DNA from: Holophaga foetida DSM 6591
GTDB lineage: Bacteria; Acidobacteriota; Holophagae; Holophagales; Holophagaceae
NCBI RefSeq assembly: GCF_000242615.2
Contig: NZ_KI912269.1
Location: 465,775 to 529,774 of the forward strand
Direction: 5' to 3'
Length of the DNA: 64,000 bases
Both the position numbers and the translations under genes were made by a program. Positions 9,434 to 18,184 of this stretch are shown piece after piece (positions within the stretch are counted from its first letter, which is position 1; each line of letters starts with the position of its first letter). The notes beneath the pieces were generated by a model, which saw nothing but the letters and a program-made list of their open reading frames with translations, searched no databases and was not told the origin of the DNA.

Positions 9434-9880
9434 ATGCCAACCTTCGACCTGCTTCACCTGCTCACATGGCTCCACTTCGTCGCCCTGGCCGTCGCCCTGG
9501 GCGGGGCCGTGGCCGCACTGATGATCTCTGGGCTGGAGACCGATCAGGCGGAGTTCCAGGGGCTCGCCCCGGCCCTCTGGGCCAAGCAGGTCCGCTGGGG
9601 CATGCGCATCGCGACCCTGGTGGGAATCCTCATGCTGGTCGTGCTCTTCAGGGGTGGCACCTGCCCCCTGGCCTCCAAGGCCATGTACATGAAGCTCCCC
9701 CTGGGCATCCTGGCCCTGGTCCTCTCCGAGCTCGCCCCCAAGGCCCTGGCGGCCCACAAGCGGGGAGCTGCCCTCCTGGCCCTCCTGCTGATGCTCCTGG
9801 CGGGCTTCCTCGCATTCAATCGGAACGCATTCCAGTCCACCCCCAGGGTCCAGACAGCCCCCACCCTCACCGCCCAGTAA
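9434..9880 (+). CDS. Small four-helix membrane protein of unknown function
   Basis: 148 residues with four predicted membrane segments: LLHLLTWLHFVALAVALGGAVAAL, ATLVGILMLVVLF, LPLGILALVLSELAPK and GAALLALLLMLLAGFLAF. The second helix is followed by a short loop with Cys. A His in helix 1 (TWLHFVALAVALGG) gives a loose likeness to CopD/DUF2269-type heme- or copper-related proteins, not enough for a name. An AGGAG lies about 11 bases before the ATG. It ends seven bases before the alpha/beta hydrolase and probably forms a two-gene operon with it, divergent from the DUF748 gene. The 180 bases between 9254 and 9433 show no recognisable complete gene. Confidence 0.72.
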   Translation: MPTFDLLHLLTWLHFVALAVALGGAVAALMISGLETDQAEFQGLAPALWAKQVRWGMRIATLVGILMLVVLFRGGTCPLASKAMYMKLPLGILALVLSELAPKALAAHKRGAALLALLLMLLAGFLAFNRNAFQSTPRVQTAPTLTAQ

Positions 9881-9887
9881 GTCAGGG

Positions 9888-10856
9888 ATGCTGGTCCTCC
9901 TGCTATCGGCGGCCCTTCTCCTGGCGCTCGCAGCAGCCATCGCCTTCGGTGGCCCGGGACAGCACCCCCCGGAGCGGCGGGTCTACGACCCCTTCCCGCG
10001 CCTGGACGTCTCCACCCTGCCCCCGCTGCAGCATTTCCGGGCCAGGGACGGCAGGGATCTGGCCTATCGCACCTACCGTCCGGCCAAGCCCAATGGCCGT
10101 TCGGTGGTCATCGTCCACGGTTCCGCCAACCGAAGCGAGAATGTCCACCCCCTGGCCCAGGCCCTGGCAGGCGCTGGTTTCCAGGTCCACGCCCTGGATA
10201 TCCGGGGGCACGGCCACTCGGGCCCAGCCGGACAGGCCGACTACGTAGGCCAGCCCGAGGATGACCTGGAGGACTTCCTGGAGGCCGAGAAGCCCCAGGG
10301 CCAGCGGATTCTCATTGGCTTCTCCGCCGGGGGAGGCTTCGCTCTGCGCTTCGCCTCCGGTGGCCGCCAGCGCCTCTTCGACCGCTACCTGCTCCTGGCC
10401 CCCCTCCTGGGGGAGCGAACCCCCGCAAGCCATACGGACACCGGGGACTGGGTCTCCGCAGGCTCCTGGCGCATCGCGGGCCTGAACCTGCTCAACGCCC
10501 TGGGGATCGGGAGATTCAACCACCTGCCGGTCCTGATCTTCGCCGTCAGCGATCGCGCCAAAGTCCACCTGACCCACACCTACACCTACAACCTGGCCAT
10601 CAGCCTGCGCCCACCGAGGAACTACCGCGGCGCCATCCGGGCCGCGCGCCAACCCATGCAGGTGCTGGTGGGCGCCGCCGACAAAGTCTTCCGCCCCGAG
10701 GGCTTTGCCGAAATCTTCCGGCAAGTCGGCAGCCCGACCCCCGTCACCCTGATTCCCGGCGTGGGCCACAGCGACATGACGACCAAGGCCATCGCCATCG
10801 AGGCCGTAGTGGGAGCGGCACTCGAAGAACCCGATCACAGGCAAAGTGGAGCATGA
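9888..10856 (+). CDS. Alpha/beta hydrolase (serine lipase/esterase type)
   Basis: 322 residues. A hydrophobic N-terminus (VLLLSAALLLALAAAIAFG) acts as a signal anchor or signal peptide. The hydrolase core follows: oxyanion segment VVIVHGSANRSENVHPLAQALAGAG, then HALDIRGHGHSG, nucleophile elbow GFSAGG (Ser near residue 145), an acid in the VLVGAADKVF strand, and the catalytic His in GVGHSDM near residue 292. This arrangement resembles monoacylglycerol-lipase-like or carboxylesterase proteins; the substrate cannot be read from sequence. Translation probably follows from the small membrane protein just upstream. It is followed by a large hairpin repeat. Confidence 0.85.
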   Translation: MLVLLLSAALLLALAAAIAFGGPGQHPPERRVYDPFPRLDVSTLPPLQHFRARDGRDLAYRTYRPAKPNGRSVVIVHGSANRSENVHPLAQALAGAGFQVHALDIRGHGHSGPAGQADYVGQPEDDLEDFLEAEKPQGQRILIGFSAGGGFALRFASGGRQRLFDRYLLLAPLLGERTPASHTDTGDWVSAGSWRIAGLNLLNALGIGRFNHLPVLIFAVSDRAKVHLTHTYTYNLAISLRPPRNYRGAIRAARQPMQVLVGAADKVFRPEGFAEIFRQVGSPTPVTLIPGVGHSDMTTKAIAIEAVVGAALEEPDHRQSGA

Positions 10857-10945
10857 AAGACATGAGCTGGGATGGAAAACGGATGACAGGAGGCTTGGCG
10901 ATCTGGCCAGGTTCAGGAGAAACAGGTTCGCAGCTCTAAACAATC

Positions 10946-11033
10946 CATCTTTTCATCCTGTCCATCCTGCCTATCCTGTTCAAAAAAACTCAACAGGATA
11001 GGCAGGATGGCCAGGATAAAAGCGGAAGGACAA
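10946..11033. repeat. TCCTG-type inverted repeat (long hairpin), copy A2
   Basis: The left arm (10950-10980) has three successive ATCCTG-ending units. It pairs almost perfectly with the right arm (10992-11021), giving a stem of about 30 bp around an A-rich loop. The right flank AAAAGCGGAAGGACAA recurs at 63.1 kb and, inverted, at 54.66 kb, so this is one of several copies of a dispersed family. It sits in the convergent gap between the hydrolase and the LysR gene and could act as a bidirectional terminator. The rest of the gap (10857-11139) shows no gene. Confidence 0.9.
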
Positions 11034-11139
11034 CAAACAGAAGACAGTTGTTGTCCACTTACTTCCAAATTCCCATGACCAGGACACATTGGCCGGGAAG
11101 ATCCACCCCCACCGCATCTTTTCCACTAAAATAAATAAT

Positions 11140-12030
11140 TTATTTAAACCTGACCCCAAGGGCCCTGAGGAATACCGGGACTACGGGATTGTCCGTCCGG
11201 GTTTTCCAGGCGACGCACCCCTCGATCCTCGCATCCGGGTCCTGAAGCGGGATGAACCTCAGGTTGGGATGCTGGCTCAGGTTCACCTTGTACCGCGGAA
11301 GGATCGTGACGCCGACCCCTGATTCCACCAGCATGAAGAGCGCGCCGAAGTCCCCGGCCAGCTGGACGACGGTGGGGGTGAAGCCCGCTCCGGAAAACAG
11401 GCGGTTGTCGGACTCCACGATGGAGGTGGCGATCTCGGTGGACAGCTGCACGAAGGGCTCGTTCTTCAGGTCCATGAGTTTCAGGCGTTTCTTGGCGGCC
11501 TTGGGGTGGTCGCGGGTCACCACGATGCCCAGAGGGGCCTCGAAGAGGGGCTCGAAGGAGACCCCGGCGAGTTCCCGGATGGTCGAGGTGTGCGTGAAGA
11601 CGATATCCAGTCCTCCATTGGCCAGGTTCTCCTGGATCGAGGCGAGGGGATAATGGCTGGGCTGAACCTCCACCTCCGGATGGGCCTTCCGGAATCGCTT
11701 GATGAACAGGGGAAGGAACTTCTCCTCGAGTCCCCCCAGGAATCCCAGGCGGACCCGGCCCGAGATGCCGATCCCGACCTGCCGGGTCTTCTCGATGGCT
11801 TCCTGGTAGTCCGCCAGGATCCTGCGAATGCGCGGCTGGAAGTATTCACCGGCCGCTGTCAGACGCACCGCATGGGAGTTGCGGTCGAACAGCTTGGTCC
11901 CAATGTCGCGCTCCAGGGCGGCGATCTGATAGCCCACAGCGGAGTGGGTCAGGAAGAGCTGGTTGCCGGCCTTGGTGAAGTTCAGGTGTTCGGCCACCGC
12001 CAGAAAGCACTTCACCTGCCTGATGTCCAT
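11140..12030 (-). CDS. LysR-family transcriptional regulator (first copy)
   Basis: 296 residues. The N-terminal winged helix (MDIRQVKCFLAVAEHLNFTKAGNQLFLTHSAVGYQIAALERDIGTKLFDR) is a canonical LysR DNA-binding domain. The two-lobed effector domain begins near residue 90 (SGRVRLGFLGGLEEKFLPLF). LysR regulators usually act on a divergent neighbour, responding to an aromatic or small organic inducer. Here the divergent neighbours are the EthD-domain protein and the phloretin-hydrolase-like gene, so control of that operon is the natural inference. The 386-base divergent spacer (12031-12416) holds palindromes and a TATAAAT-like element. Confidence 0.93.
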   Translation of the reverse strand: MDIRQVKCFLAVAEHLNFTKAGNQLFLTHSAVGYQIAALERDIGTKLFDRNSHAVRLTAAGEYFQPRIRRILADYQEAIEKTRQVGIGISGRVRLGFLGGLEEKFLPLFIKRFRKAHPEVEVQPSHYPLASIQENLANGGLDIVFTHTSTIRELAGVSFEPLFEAPLGIVVTRDHPKAAKKRLKLMDLKNEPFVQLSTEIATSIVESDNRLFSGAGFTPTVVQLAGDFGALFMLVESGVGVTILPRYKVNLSQHPNLRFIPLQDPDARIEGCVAWKTRTDNPVVPVFLRALGVRFK

Positions 12031-12222
12031 CCCGCCTCCCGGCCACCCAAGGGCTCCAATGACTTCTCATCGTGGCTCAGGGCAAGCTTACGGTCAATTT
12101 TTTTGCCCGCCACAGGAAAATCAATTCGATTCCAGTGATCTCATGGCTGAATTACTCTCATCATGTTCCTCAATGAGAGTCCCGATCGGGCCAAAAACCG
12201 CGGCACTCACCCCATATCAGGC

Positions 12223-12238
12223 TCAGTATAAATACTGA
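12223..12238. promoter_or_regulatory. Palindrome overlapping a possible -10 element in the LysR/EthD spacer
   Basis: TCAGTATAAATACTGA is a perfect palindrome with seven-base arms and contains TATAAAT. It lies about 180 bases before the EthD-protein start and about 190 bases before the LysR start. A second perfect palindrome, CCCGATCGGG, is at 12181-12190, and ATTC-N10-GAAT (a LysR-like dyad) is at 12294-12311. Which of these is the operator cannot be decided from one sequence. This entry also describes the otherwise gene-free spacer 12031-12416, where no other gene is seen. Confidence 0.42.
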
Positions 12239-12416
12239 AGAATTCGCCCCGCCAGAATAAACAGCTTAACGAATTACACCAACGCCTGTTTAATTCGCAT
12301 TGCGGTGAATCGCCAGCCCTTTCCGCCCACGCCCTCGGGTGGGCGGAGTCCTCTCTGCTCCCTTAAACGCGGTCAAACAGCTGCCCGCCACTCAACCCAC
12401 TACCAGGAGGTGAACC

Positions 12417-13205
12417 GTGCCTATCAAACTGATGGCCGCATCCCGCAAGCGCCCCGGCCTGACCCGGGCCGAGTACCAGCGCTACATCGAGTTCTACCAC
12501 GGCACCATTGCCCGCCAGGAGCGCCTCAAGATCGACTCCTACGTCCAGAACCATGTCATCGATGGCGCCTGGGGCCTCCTGAGCGACGCTGACCACGAGA
12601 ACAAGGTCGTGGATCGGGACGCCGTAGTGGAACTCTCCTTCAAGAGCTTCCGCGACATGATGGAGACCCTGGAACCCGCCGTTCCCTCCGCCGCCTCCGC
12701 CGATGGCCAGTACTTCGCCAACGAGAGCACCAATATCATCGTCATGGCCGAGGAGGAGGAGATCCCCGTCCCCACCCCCCTGACCACCTTCAACCCCGGC
12801 CTGGGCATCGTTCGGGGCGTGGGCGCCATGAAGGTCCTGCAGTACGTCATGCGGGACGAAGACGTCTATCCCGAGGACTACAAGAAGTTCTGGCGCATGG
12901 CCCACGAGGAGGCCGTGGAGAAGTCCCCCTACTACAAGGAGCAGGCCCGTCGCGTCCAGGCCAACTGGCGCTGCCGCGCCAATGACAACGATGGCGCCGC
13001 CCGCAAGCACTTCAAGATGGTCGATCCTCCGACCTACGACCTGGTGGTCGCCCACTGGTTCGACACCATGGAGCAGGTGGGCGCCTTCCGCCAGTACGTG
13101 GAAGCCATGCAGAACGCCACGGGCCCCAAGTTCGCCAACTGGTCCAAGTCCTTCTTCCTCTACACCAAGCAGATCGTGATCGTCCGCGATACGCCCCTGA
13201 GCTGA
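12417..13205 (+). CDS. EthD-domain (dimeric alpha/beta barrel) protein
   Basis: 262 residues. The N-terminal part has the EthD pattern (KRPGLTRAEYQRYIEFYHG), and a similar ferredoxin-like half may be repeated at the C-terminus (AHWFDTMEQVGAFRQYVEAM). No signal peptide or membrane segment. The GTG start at 12417 is supported by AGGAGGTG directly upstream. EthD-like dimeric barrels include non-redox isomerases, cyclases and small oxygenases of aromatic metabolism. Two bases of context matter: it leads the operon containing the PhlG-type C-C hydrolase (25-base gap) and is divergent from a LysR gene. A role as an isomerase or cyclase acting before the hydrolase is inference; the fold alone does not define the reaction. 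Confidence 0.75.
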   Translation: MPIKLMAASRKRPGLTRAEYQRYIEFYHGTIARQERLKIDSYVQNHVIDGAWGLLSDADHENKVVDRDAVVELSFKSFRDMMETLEPAVPSAASADGQYFANESTNIIVMAEEEEIPVPTPLTTFNPGLGIVRGVGAMKVLQYVMRDEDVYPEDYKKFWRMAHEEAVEKSPYYKEQARRVQANWRCRANDNDGAARKHFKMVDPPTYDLVVAHWFDTMEQVGAFRQYVEAMQNATGPKFANWSKSFFLYTKQIVIVRDTPLS

Positions 13206-13230
13206 GCCCATCGAACGACAAGGAGCCCCC

Positions 13231-14118
13231 ATGTCCACGCCCGAGACCAAGCAGTACACCTTCAAAGACTGGTATCCCACCACCAAGGCCAAGGCCCAGC
13301 AGCCCGACCTCAGCCCTGAGGAGAAGGCCCGCCCCTTCGCCAAGTATTTCTACGAGGAGATCCCCCAGCCCGATCCCGCCCACTACGCGATGATGGAAAA
13401 GCCCTGCGACCCCGCCAAGGCCCTCCACCCCTCCCGGATGAACGAGCTCCTCAATCCGGGCTACCTGGATGTGGAGATCGGGTGGTGCAACCTTCCCGAT
13501 GGTGCCGGATTCATCGCCAATAAGATCGTCTACCCCGGTGTGACCGCCGAAATGGTCGACTGGTGGTTCGCCTGGCATCCCCTGGAGGATCTCCGTTACC
13601 GCATCTGGTACCCCCCCCAGCACGGCGGCATCCACCTCAGCCCCGAGGGCCGCAAACGGATTCTCGATGAGAGCATCCCCATGTCCGAGCGCAACTGGGG
13701 CGTGGTCCACCACGTCACCGAGAACTGCGACTGCGGCATGGAGAACATCACCATCAGCTTCCTGTCCCCCAAGGATTACGGCTTCGACATGACCCGCTTC
13801 AAGCAGCCCAATGTGGCGACCTTCGCCGGTGGCCAGGGCTGGGCCGTCACCGTGGACAAGAACGACGAGTCCATCACGGCCCCCGCCATGATGTGCCACA
13901 TCTTCCGGGACACCCCCGAAGGTCTGGAGCACCGCACCCGCTTCTGGCTGGGCTACCGCCTCTCCAATGGCGTCCCAGAGTGCACCCTGCCCCCCGGCGT
14001 CGCGGTGCCTTCCGTCGCCGTCCAGGGCCTCGCCCGGCACAACGTGAAGGAATTCACCCGCTTCAAGCACTTCCTGCCCCGCATCTACGCCGAATTCGGC
14101 GGAAAGATGCTGGCCTAG
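13231..14118 (+). CDS. Phloretin hydrolase / 2,4-diacetylphloroglucinol hydrolase (PhlG) family C-C hydrolase
   Basis: 295 residues, the size of PhlG and of Eubacterium phloretin hydrolase. Enzymes of this family use a zinc ion to split the C-C bond between a phloroglucinol ring and an acyl group. Seen here: WWFAWHPLEDLRYRIWYPPQH, the HHVTENCDCGMENI segment with acidic candidates E164 and E171, and near the C-terminus the pair H270 and E274 (ARHNVKE). That spacing matches the His/Glu zinc-ligand pair of PhlG; H131 may be the other histidine ligand. Likely products would be phloroglucinol plus a carboxylic acid, but the natural acyl substrate is unknown. It follows the EthD gene with a good AAGGAG site and is followed by a transporter. 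Confidence 0.82.
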   Translation: MSTPETKQYTFKDWYPTTKAKAQQPDLSPEEKARPFAKYFYEEIPQPDPAHYAMMEKPCDPAKALHPSRMNELLNPGYLDVEIGWCNLPDGAGFIANKIVYPGVTAEMVDWWFAWHPLEDLRYRIWYPPQHGGIHLSPEGRKRILDESIPMSERNWGVVHHVTENCDCGMENITISFLSPKDYGFDMTRFKQPNVATFAGGQGWAVTVDKNDESITAPAMMCHIFRDTPEGLEHRTRFWLGYRLSNGVPECTLPPGVAVPSVAVQGLARHNVKEFTRFKHFLPRIYAEFGGKMLA

Positions 14119-14276
14119 CTTGTAAATTCCACCACCAAGACACCAAGGGCACCAAGTTACACGAAGAAAGAAGCAAGCTGGTGCGCCCAGAGGGATCGCT
14201 CAGCACTTGGTGATTTCTTGGTGCCCGCGTGACCTGGTGATGGAAGTCCTTTTTTCTGCAATCGCGGGAGCACCTT

Positions 14277-15458
14277 TTGTTCAAGAACAAGTTCGGTCTC
14301 AAACTGACCATCCTTTCGATCTCCCTGCTCCTGATGGCGCGGATGACCATTTCCGCAGCCCTGGCGGAGATCGGCAAGGCCTTCCCCGGCGTGAGCCAGG
14401 CCGCCCTGATGAACATGGTGGCCATCCCCTCCCTGGTGGCCATCCCCTTTGCCATCCTCTCGGGCTTCCTGAGCACCCGGATCAGCAAGAAGGGACTGGT
14501 GCTCACAGGCTTGGCCTTCTTCATGGTGGGCGGCGTGGGGCCGATGTTCCTGAGCGGCTTTAATTCCATCCTGGTCTGCCGGGCCCTGCTGGGCGCGGGG
14601 ACCGGCCTCTTCATCCCCATGGCCGCGGGCCTCTTCGACGACTTCTTTGACGGCGAGGAGCGCAACAGCCTGGTGGGCGTCCAGAGCACCTTTGTAGGCC
14701 TGGGCAACATCGTCACCAGCCTGCTCGCGGGCGTGCTGGCCACCATATCCTGGCGTTTCTCCTTCCTGATGTACGCCCTGGGCGCCGTGGTCATGCTGGC
14801 GGTGTTCCTCAAGCTGCCCGAGCCCCCCCGGGTCGCGGCCGCCAAGGGGGAGAAAGCAACCTTGAACGCCCGGCTCTTCTTCGTCCTGGGGGCCTCCTTC
14901 CTCTACGCGGTGATCTACTTCGCCTTCTTCGGGTACCTGGCCTTTGTGATCGAGGGACGCCACATGGGCAATGCCGCCTCCGCAGGCGCAGGCATCATGT
15001 TCATGACCCTCGGCTCCATGCTGAGCGGACTGGCCTTCGGCCTCTGTCTCCGCGGCATGAAGGGATTCGTGCTCCCCGTGGCCCTGCTGCTGAACTTCCT
15101 GGGTTTCTTCACCCTTTCCATCGCCGGGAGCCTGCCGGTGGTCCTGGGAGGGGCCTTCGTCATCGGGCTCGGCTTCTCCCTCACCATGGCCTACGCCTGC
15201 ATGAAGAGCATGGATGCGGTGGGCAAGGCCGGGAGCACCATGGCCACTGGCCTCTTCCAGACCGCCCTCAGCCTTGGCACCGCCGTCTCCCCCTTCATCC
15301 TCCAGGGGCTCGGCAAGCTCTTCCACAACCATGACGGCCAGTTCATGTTCCGGCTCTGCGCCTTCGCCCTGCTGGCGGCGGCCGTGATCGCCCTGGTCCT
15401 CTCCTTCCGAGGGAACAGGGATGTGGATGGCCTGGAGCTGCGGCCCACCGCCGAATAG
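14277..15458 (+). CDS. MFS transporter
   Basis: 393 residues with about 12 hydrophobic segments in the 6+6 arrangement of the major facilitator superfamily. Conserved pieces include the loop 2-3 basic motif region (SGFLSTRISKKG) and the helix 4 motif (CRALLGAGTGLFIPMAAGL). The TTG start at 14277 is chosen because GGGAG precedes it by about seven bases and the first helix follows directly. It lies 158 bases downstream of the PhlG-like hydrolase on the same strand and precedes a terminator, so it probably serves uptake of the aromatic substrate or export of a product. Substrate specificity cannot be inferred from sequence alone. Confidence 0.87.
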   Translation: MFKNKFGLKLTILSISLLLMARMTISAALAEIGKAFPGVSQAALMNMVAIPSLVAIPFAILSGFLSTRISKKGLVLTGLAFFMVGGVGPMFLSGFNSILVCRALLGAGTGLFIPMAAGLFDDFFDGEERNSLVGVQSTFVGLGNIVTSLLAGVLATISWRFSFLMYALGAVVMLAVFLKLPEPPRVAAAKGEKATLNARLFFVLGASFLYAVIYFAFFGYLAFVIEGRHMGNAASAGAGIMFMTLGSMLSGLAFGLCLRGMKGFVLPVALLLNFLGFFTLSIAGSLPVVLGGAFVIGLGFSLTMAYACMKSMDAVGKAGSTMATGLFQTALSLGTAVSPFILQGLGKLFHNHDGQFMFRLCAFALLAAAVIALVLSFRGNRDVDGLELRPTAE

Positions 15459-15478
15459 CACCTCCCCCGTTCCACGCG

Positions 15479-15504
15479 ACAGGCCCCTTCGGGGGCCTGT
15501 TCTG
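15479..15504 (+). terminator. Rho-independent terminator after the MFS gene
   Basis: ACAGGCCCC, a TTC loop and GGGGGCCTGT form a nine-base GC-rich stem 21 bases after the MFS stop, followed by TTCT. The T-run is short, so efficiency may be moderate. Confidence 0.75.
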
Positions 15505-15529
15505 CATGCACAAGCCAGAATGCCGTTCA

Positions 15530-15870
15530 GCTCGATGGCCAAGGATCGCGCTTTCCCGGAGGAGAAAAGCCGGTTGGCTGCGGAGGGATTGGATGCACAC
15601 GAATAAGGGACGCCCGGGTTATCGGCGTTGTGAGGCTTGATCTCTCCGGCCGCGCATGGACTAAAAAACGCCTCATATTTGTCATCCTGTTCATCCTGGC
15701 TAAAAACAAAAAGAAGAGGAATAGCCAGGATGAAGGGGATTCAGGGGATAAGGCGTGCCAACAAGCGGTAAAGCCAATCGCCCAGGAGCGTGAAGCAACT
15801 GGGCAGATCCAAAGAAGCCCACCTGAGCGCCTGAGACTGGTTCAGTGAGGGAGAGGTATGAACGCCTACG
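15530..15870. repeat. Mosaic of dispersed repeat modules C, A3 and D (inverted relative to 27.2-27.4 kb)
   Basis: Read on the minus strand, 15798-15860 (GAACCAGTCTCAGGCGCTCA) matches the module at 27261-27300. The segment 15535-15655 (AGATCAAGCCTCACAACGCC) matches the module at 27352-27440. Between them at 15681-15740 is a short TCATCCTGGCTA/TAGCCAGGATGA hairpin of the TCCTG family. Modules D and C keep the same order in both places, which indicates a composite element rather than chance. The gap 15459-16155 contains no gene apart from these modules and the terminator. Confidence 0.75.
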
Positions 15871-15961
15871 CCAGAACCAGTCCCCTGCTCCACCGATACC
15901 AGGCATCCAGATCACCGATTCATGCCCTTTACCATCCATGGGAGCATCCGGATTGCTATCC

Positions 15962-15978
15962 GCGATGGCTACCATCGC
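15962..15978. promoter_or_regulatory. Palindrome upstream of the ene-reductase
   Basis: GCGATGG-CTA-CCATCGC is a perfect seven-base dyad about 180 bases before the ene-reductase start, in an AT-richer stretch that also holds TATATCC and GATAAC-like elements. It is a plausible LysR-type or other operator, but nothing ties it to a particular regulator. Confidence 0.35.
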
Positions 15979-16155
15979 AAATCCCGATAATTCCGGGCAA
16001 CCATCCGCGTTAGCCTATTCGATAACAATCGCCTGATATATCCGATCCGAGACGGGCGCGCGGTGGATCCGGGCTGGACCTCGAGTCCATGGCCTGGATG
16101 GAGCGCGAGTTTTTTCATCTATTTACGGCTGTTTTGGACAGCACAGGAGCAGAAC

Positions 16156-18180
16156 GTGACATCCTACCCTCACCTCAACAGCCCCATCAAGATCGGCAAG
16201 TTCACCTACCGGAACCGCATCGAAGGCGCTCCCACCATCTTCTCCAGCCTGGCCCTAGTCCCCTTCCTCACCGAGAAGATCCTGCGCATGCAGGAGGACC
16301 GCGCCAAGGGCGGCTGCGCCAGCGTCGTGAACGGCGAGATCCCGGTCAATTTCGACGACTCGCTGCGCCCGGTCGTGACGGGCGACGGCAAGATGATCAA
16401 GCTGGCAGTGGACTACAAGGATTTCAGCTCCCCTGCCTTCGCCATCTTCCAGAAGAACGCCCAGGTCATCAAGAAGCACGGCGCCGTGGCCGTGGCCGAA
16501 CTCTCCCACTTCGGCATCGAGAAGCCTCTCCTGGAGGATGGCATCCAGCCCCTGGGCCCCGTGGCCTACACCAAGCCCGACGGCACCCCCGTCCGCGCCT
16601 TCGACGCCGATAGCATGGCCAAGGTCGCCAATGACTTCGCAGAGTCCGCCGCCTTCATGCAGGCCGCGGGCTTCGATGGCGTCTTCGTCCACTGCGGCCA
16701 CGGCTGGATGATCGGCCAGTTCCTCTCCCCCCGGAACAACAGCCGGACCGACGAGTACGGCGGCAGCATCGAGAATCGGGGCCGCTTCCCCCTGGCCATC
16801 CTCAAGGCCATCCGTGAGCGTTGCGGCCAGGACTTCCTCATCGAGATCCGTCTCAGCGGCCAGGAGAACCTCCCCGGAGGCATCACCCTGGAAGATACCG
16901 TGGGCTTCTGCAAGCTGCTCGAAGGCGCGGGCCTGGTGGACCTGATCCACATCTCCGCCGGTCACTACTACAGCCCTGCCCGCTCCAACGAGTTCTCCAC
17001 CATCTTCCGCCCCCACGGCCTCAATGCCGACTACGCCGCCGCCGTAAAGAGGGCCGTCAGCATCCCCGTCGCCGTAGTGGGCGGCATCACCACCGCCGAG
17101 GACGCGGAGAAGATCATCGCCGAGGGCAAGGCCGACATTGTCTCCATGGGCCGCCAGATGATCGCGGATCCCGCCTTCGCCAACAAGGCGGCTGCCGGAA
17201 AGGGTGACGAGATCCGGGCCTGCCTCCGCTGCTGCATCTGCTACCCCGGCCCCTCCGGCGAGCACCGCACCGATCCTCCGGGACGCCACTTCCCGGGCCT
17301 GGGCTCCTGCACCATCAACCCCTACAACGTGAACTCTTTCTCCCACCACAAGGTGCTCCCCGAGGACATGCCCAAGCCCACGGGCTCCCGCAGGGTCCTC
17401 ATCGTGGGCGGTGGCCCCGGCGGCATGCAGGCGGCCATCGATGCGGCAGACCGCGGCCACAAGGTGACCTTGATCGACAACGCCGAGCGCCTGGGAGGCA
17501 CCCTGCGCCTGACGGACTGCGACTTCTACAAGCAGGACCTCTTCCAGTTCAAGGAGCTCCTGGTCCGCGAAGTCGGCAAACGCCCCATCGAGGTAAAGCT
17601 CAGCACCCAGGTCACCCCCGAGATGGTGAAGGACTTCGCCCCCGAAGCCCTGATCCTCGCCATCGGCGCTGATCCCGCCATGCCCCCCATCCCGGGCATC
17701 GAAAAGGCAGTCAAGGCCTTCGACACCTACTTCATGCCCGATGCCCAGATCGGCAAGCGGGTCGTCATGGTGGGCGGTGGCTTGGTGGGTTGTGAAGTGG
17801 GCCTCGAACTGGTCAAGAAGGGTCACGAGGTCATCGTCATCGAGATGGTGGAGCGCCTGGTGGCCGAGGCCATCGGCATCCACCGCACCGCTCTCCTGGA
17901 CGAAATGGACCGGGTCGGGATCACCTCGATGGTCAGGACCAAGTGCAGGGAGATCAAGGACAGCGGTGTCGTGGTCGTGGATGCCGAGGGCCAGGAGATC
18001 ACCATCCCTGCGGACACCGTGGTCATCGGCCTGGGCTACAGGGCCCGTTCCGAAGCCGCCAAGGCGCTGCGGGAGGCTGCGGGAGCCATCCCGGTCTTCG
18101 AGATCGGCGACTGCCTCAAGGCCGCCAAGGTGGGCGAAGCCGTCCAGCAGGGCTACACGGCGGCCATGTCCATCGTGTAG
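16156..18180 (+). CDS. FMN/FAD/4Fe-4S ene-reductase of the Old Yellow Enzyme / 2,4-dienoyl-CoA reductase family
   Basis: 674 residues in three parts. An OYE-type FMN barrel (1 to ~350) carries the signature HCGHGWMIGQFLSP followed by RTDEYGGSIENR. A cysteine cluster binds a 4Fe-4S centre (CLRCCICYPG near residue 355 and SCTINP near 385). A pyridine-nucleotide-disulfide module has an FAD site at ~414 (VLIVGGGPGGMQAA) and an NAD(P) site at ~535 (VVMVGGGLVGCEVG). Relatives include BaiCD/BaiH, enoate reductases and the flavanone-cleaving reductase of Eubacterium ramulus. The GTG start at 16156 is preceded by AGGAGC; an earlier in-frame start would add unrelated residues. Its closeness to the PhlG-like hydrolase suggests reduction of an aromatic or flavonoid precursor. 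Substrate assignment is inference. Confidence 0.92.
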   Translation: MTSYPHLNSPIKIGKFTYRNRIEGAPTIFSSLALVPFLTEKILRMQEDRAKGGCASVVNGEIPVNFDDSLRPVVTGDGKMIKLAVDYKDFSSPAFAIFQKNAQVIKKHGAVAVAELSHFGIEKPLLEDGIQPLGPVAYTKPDGTPVRAFDADSMAKVANDFAESAAFMQAAGFDGVFVHCGHGWMIGQFLSPRNNSRTDEYGGSIENRGRFPLAILKAIRERCGQDFLIEIRLSGQENLPGGITLEDTVGFCKLLEGAGLVDLIHISAGHYYSPARSNEFSTIFRPHGLNADYAAAVKRAVSIPVAVVGGITTAEDAEKIIAEGKADIVSMGRQMIADPAFANKAAAGKGDEIRACLRCCICYPGPSGEHRTDPPGRHFPGLGSCTINPYNVNSFSHHKVLPEDMPKPTGSRRVLIVGGGPGGMQAAIDAADRGHKVTLIDNAERLGGTLRLTDCDFYKQDLFQFKELLVREVGKRPIEVKLSTQVTPEMVKDFAPEALILAIGADPAMPPIPGIEKAVKAFDTYFMPDAQIGKRVVMVGGGLVGCEVGLELVKKGHEVIVIEMVERLVAEAIGIHRTALLDEMDRVGITSMVRTKCREIKDSGVVVVDAEGQEITIPADTVVIGLGYRARSEAAKALREAAGAIPVFEIGDCLKAAKVGEAVQQGYTAAMSIV

Positions 18181-18184
18181 GGCT

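Noticed and set aside
10946..11033. Could the TCCTG hairpins be a CRISPR array?
   Set aside because: Units are 7-9 bases with no unique spacers; the structure is an inverted repeat, not direct repeats with spacers.
12417..13205. EthD protein as a bacterial chalcone isomerase
   Set aside because: The fold class is similar, but the sequence does not resemble the Eubacterium enzyme as I know it, so the name was not given.
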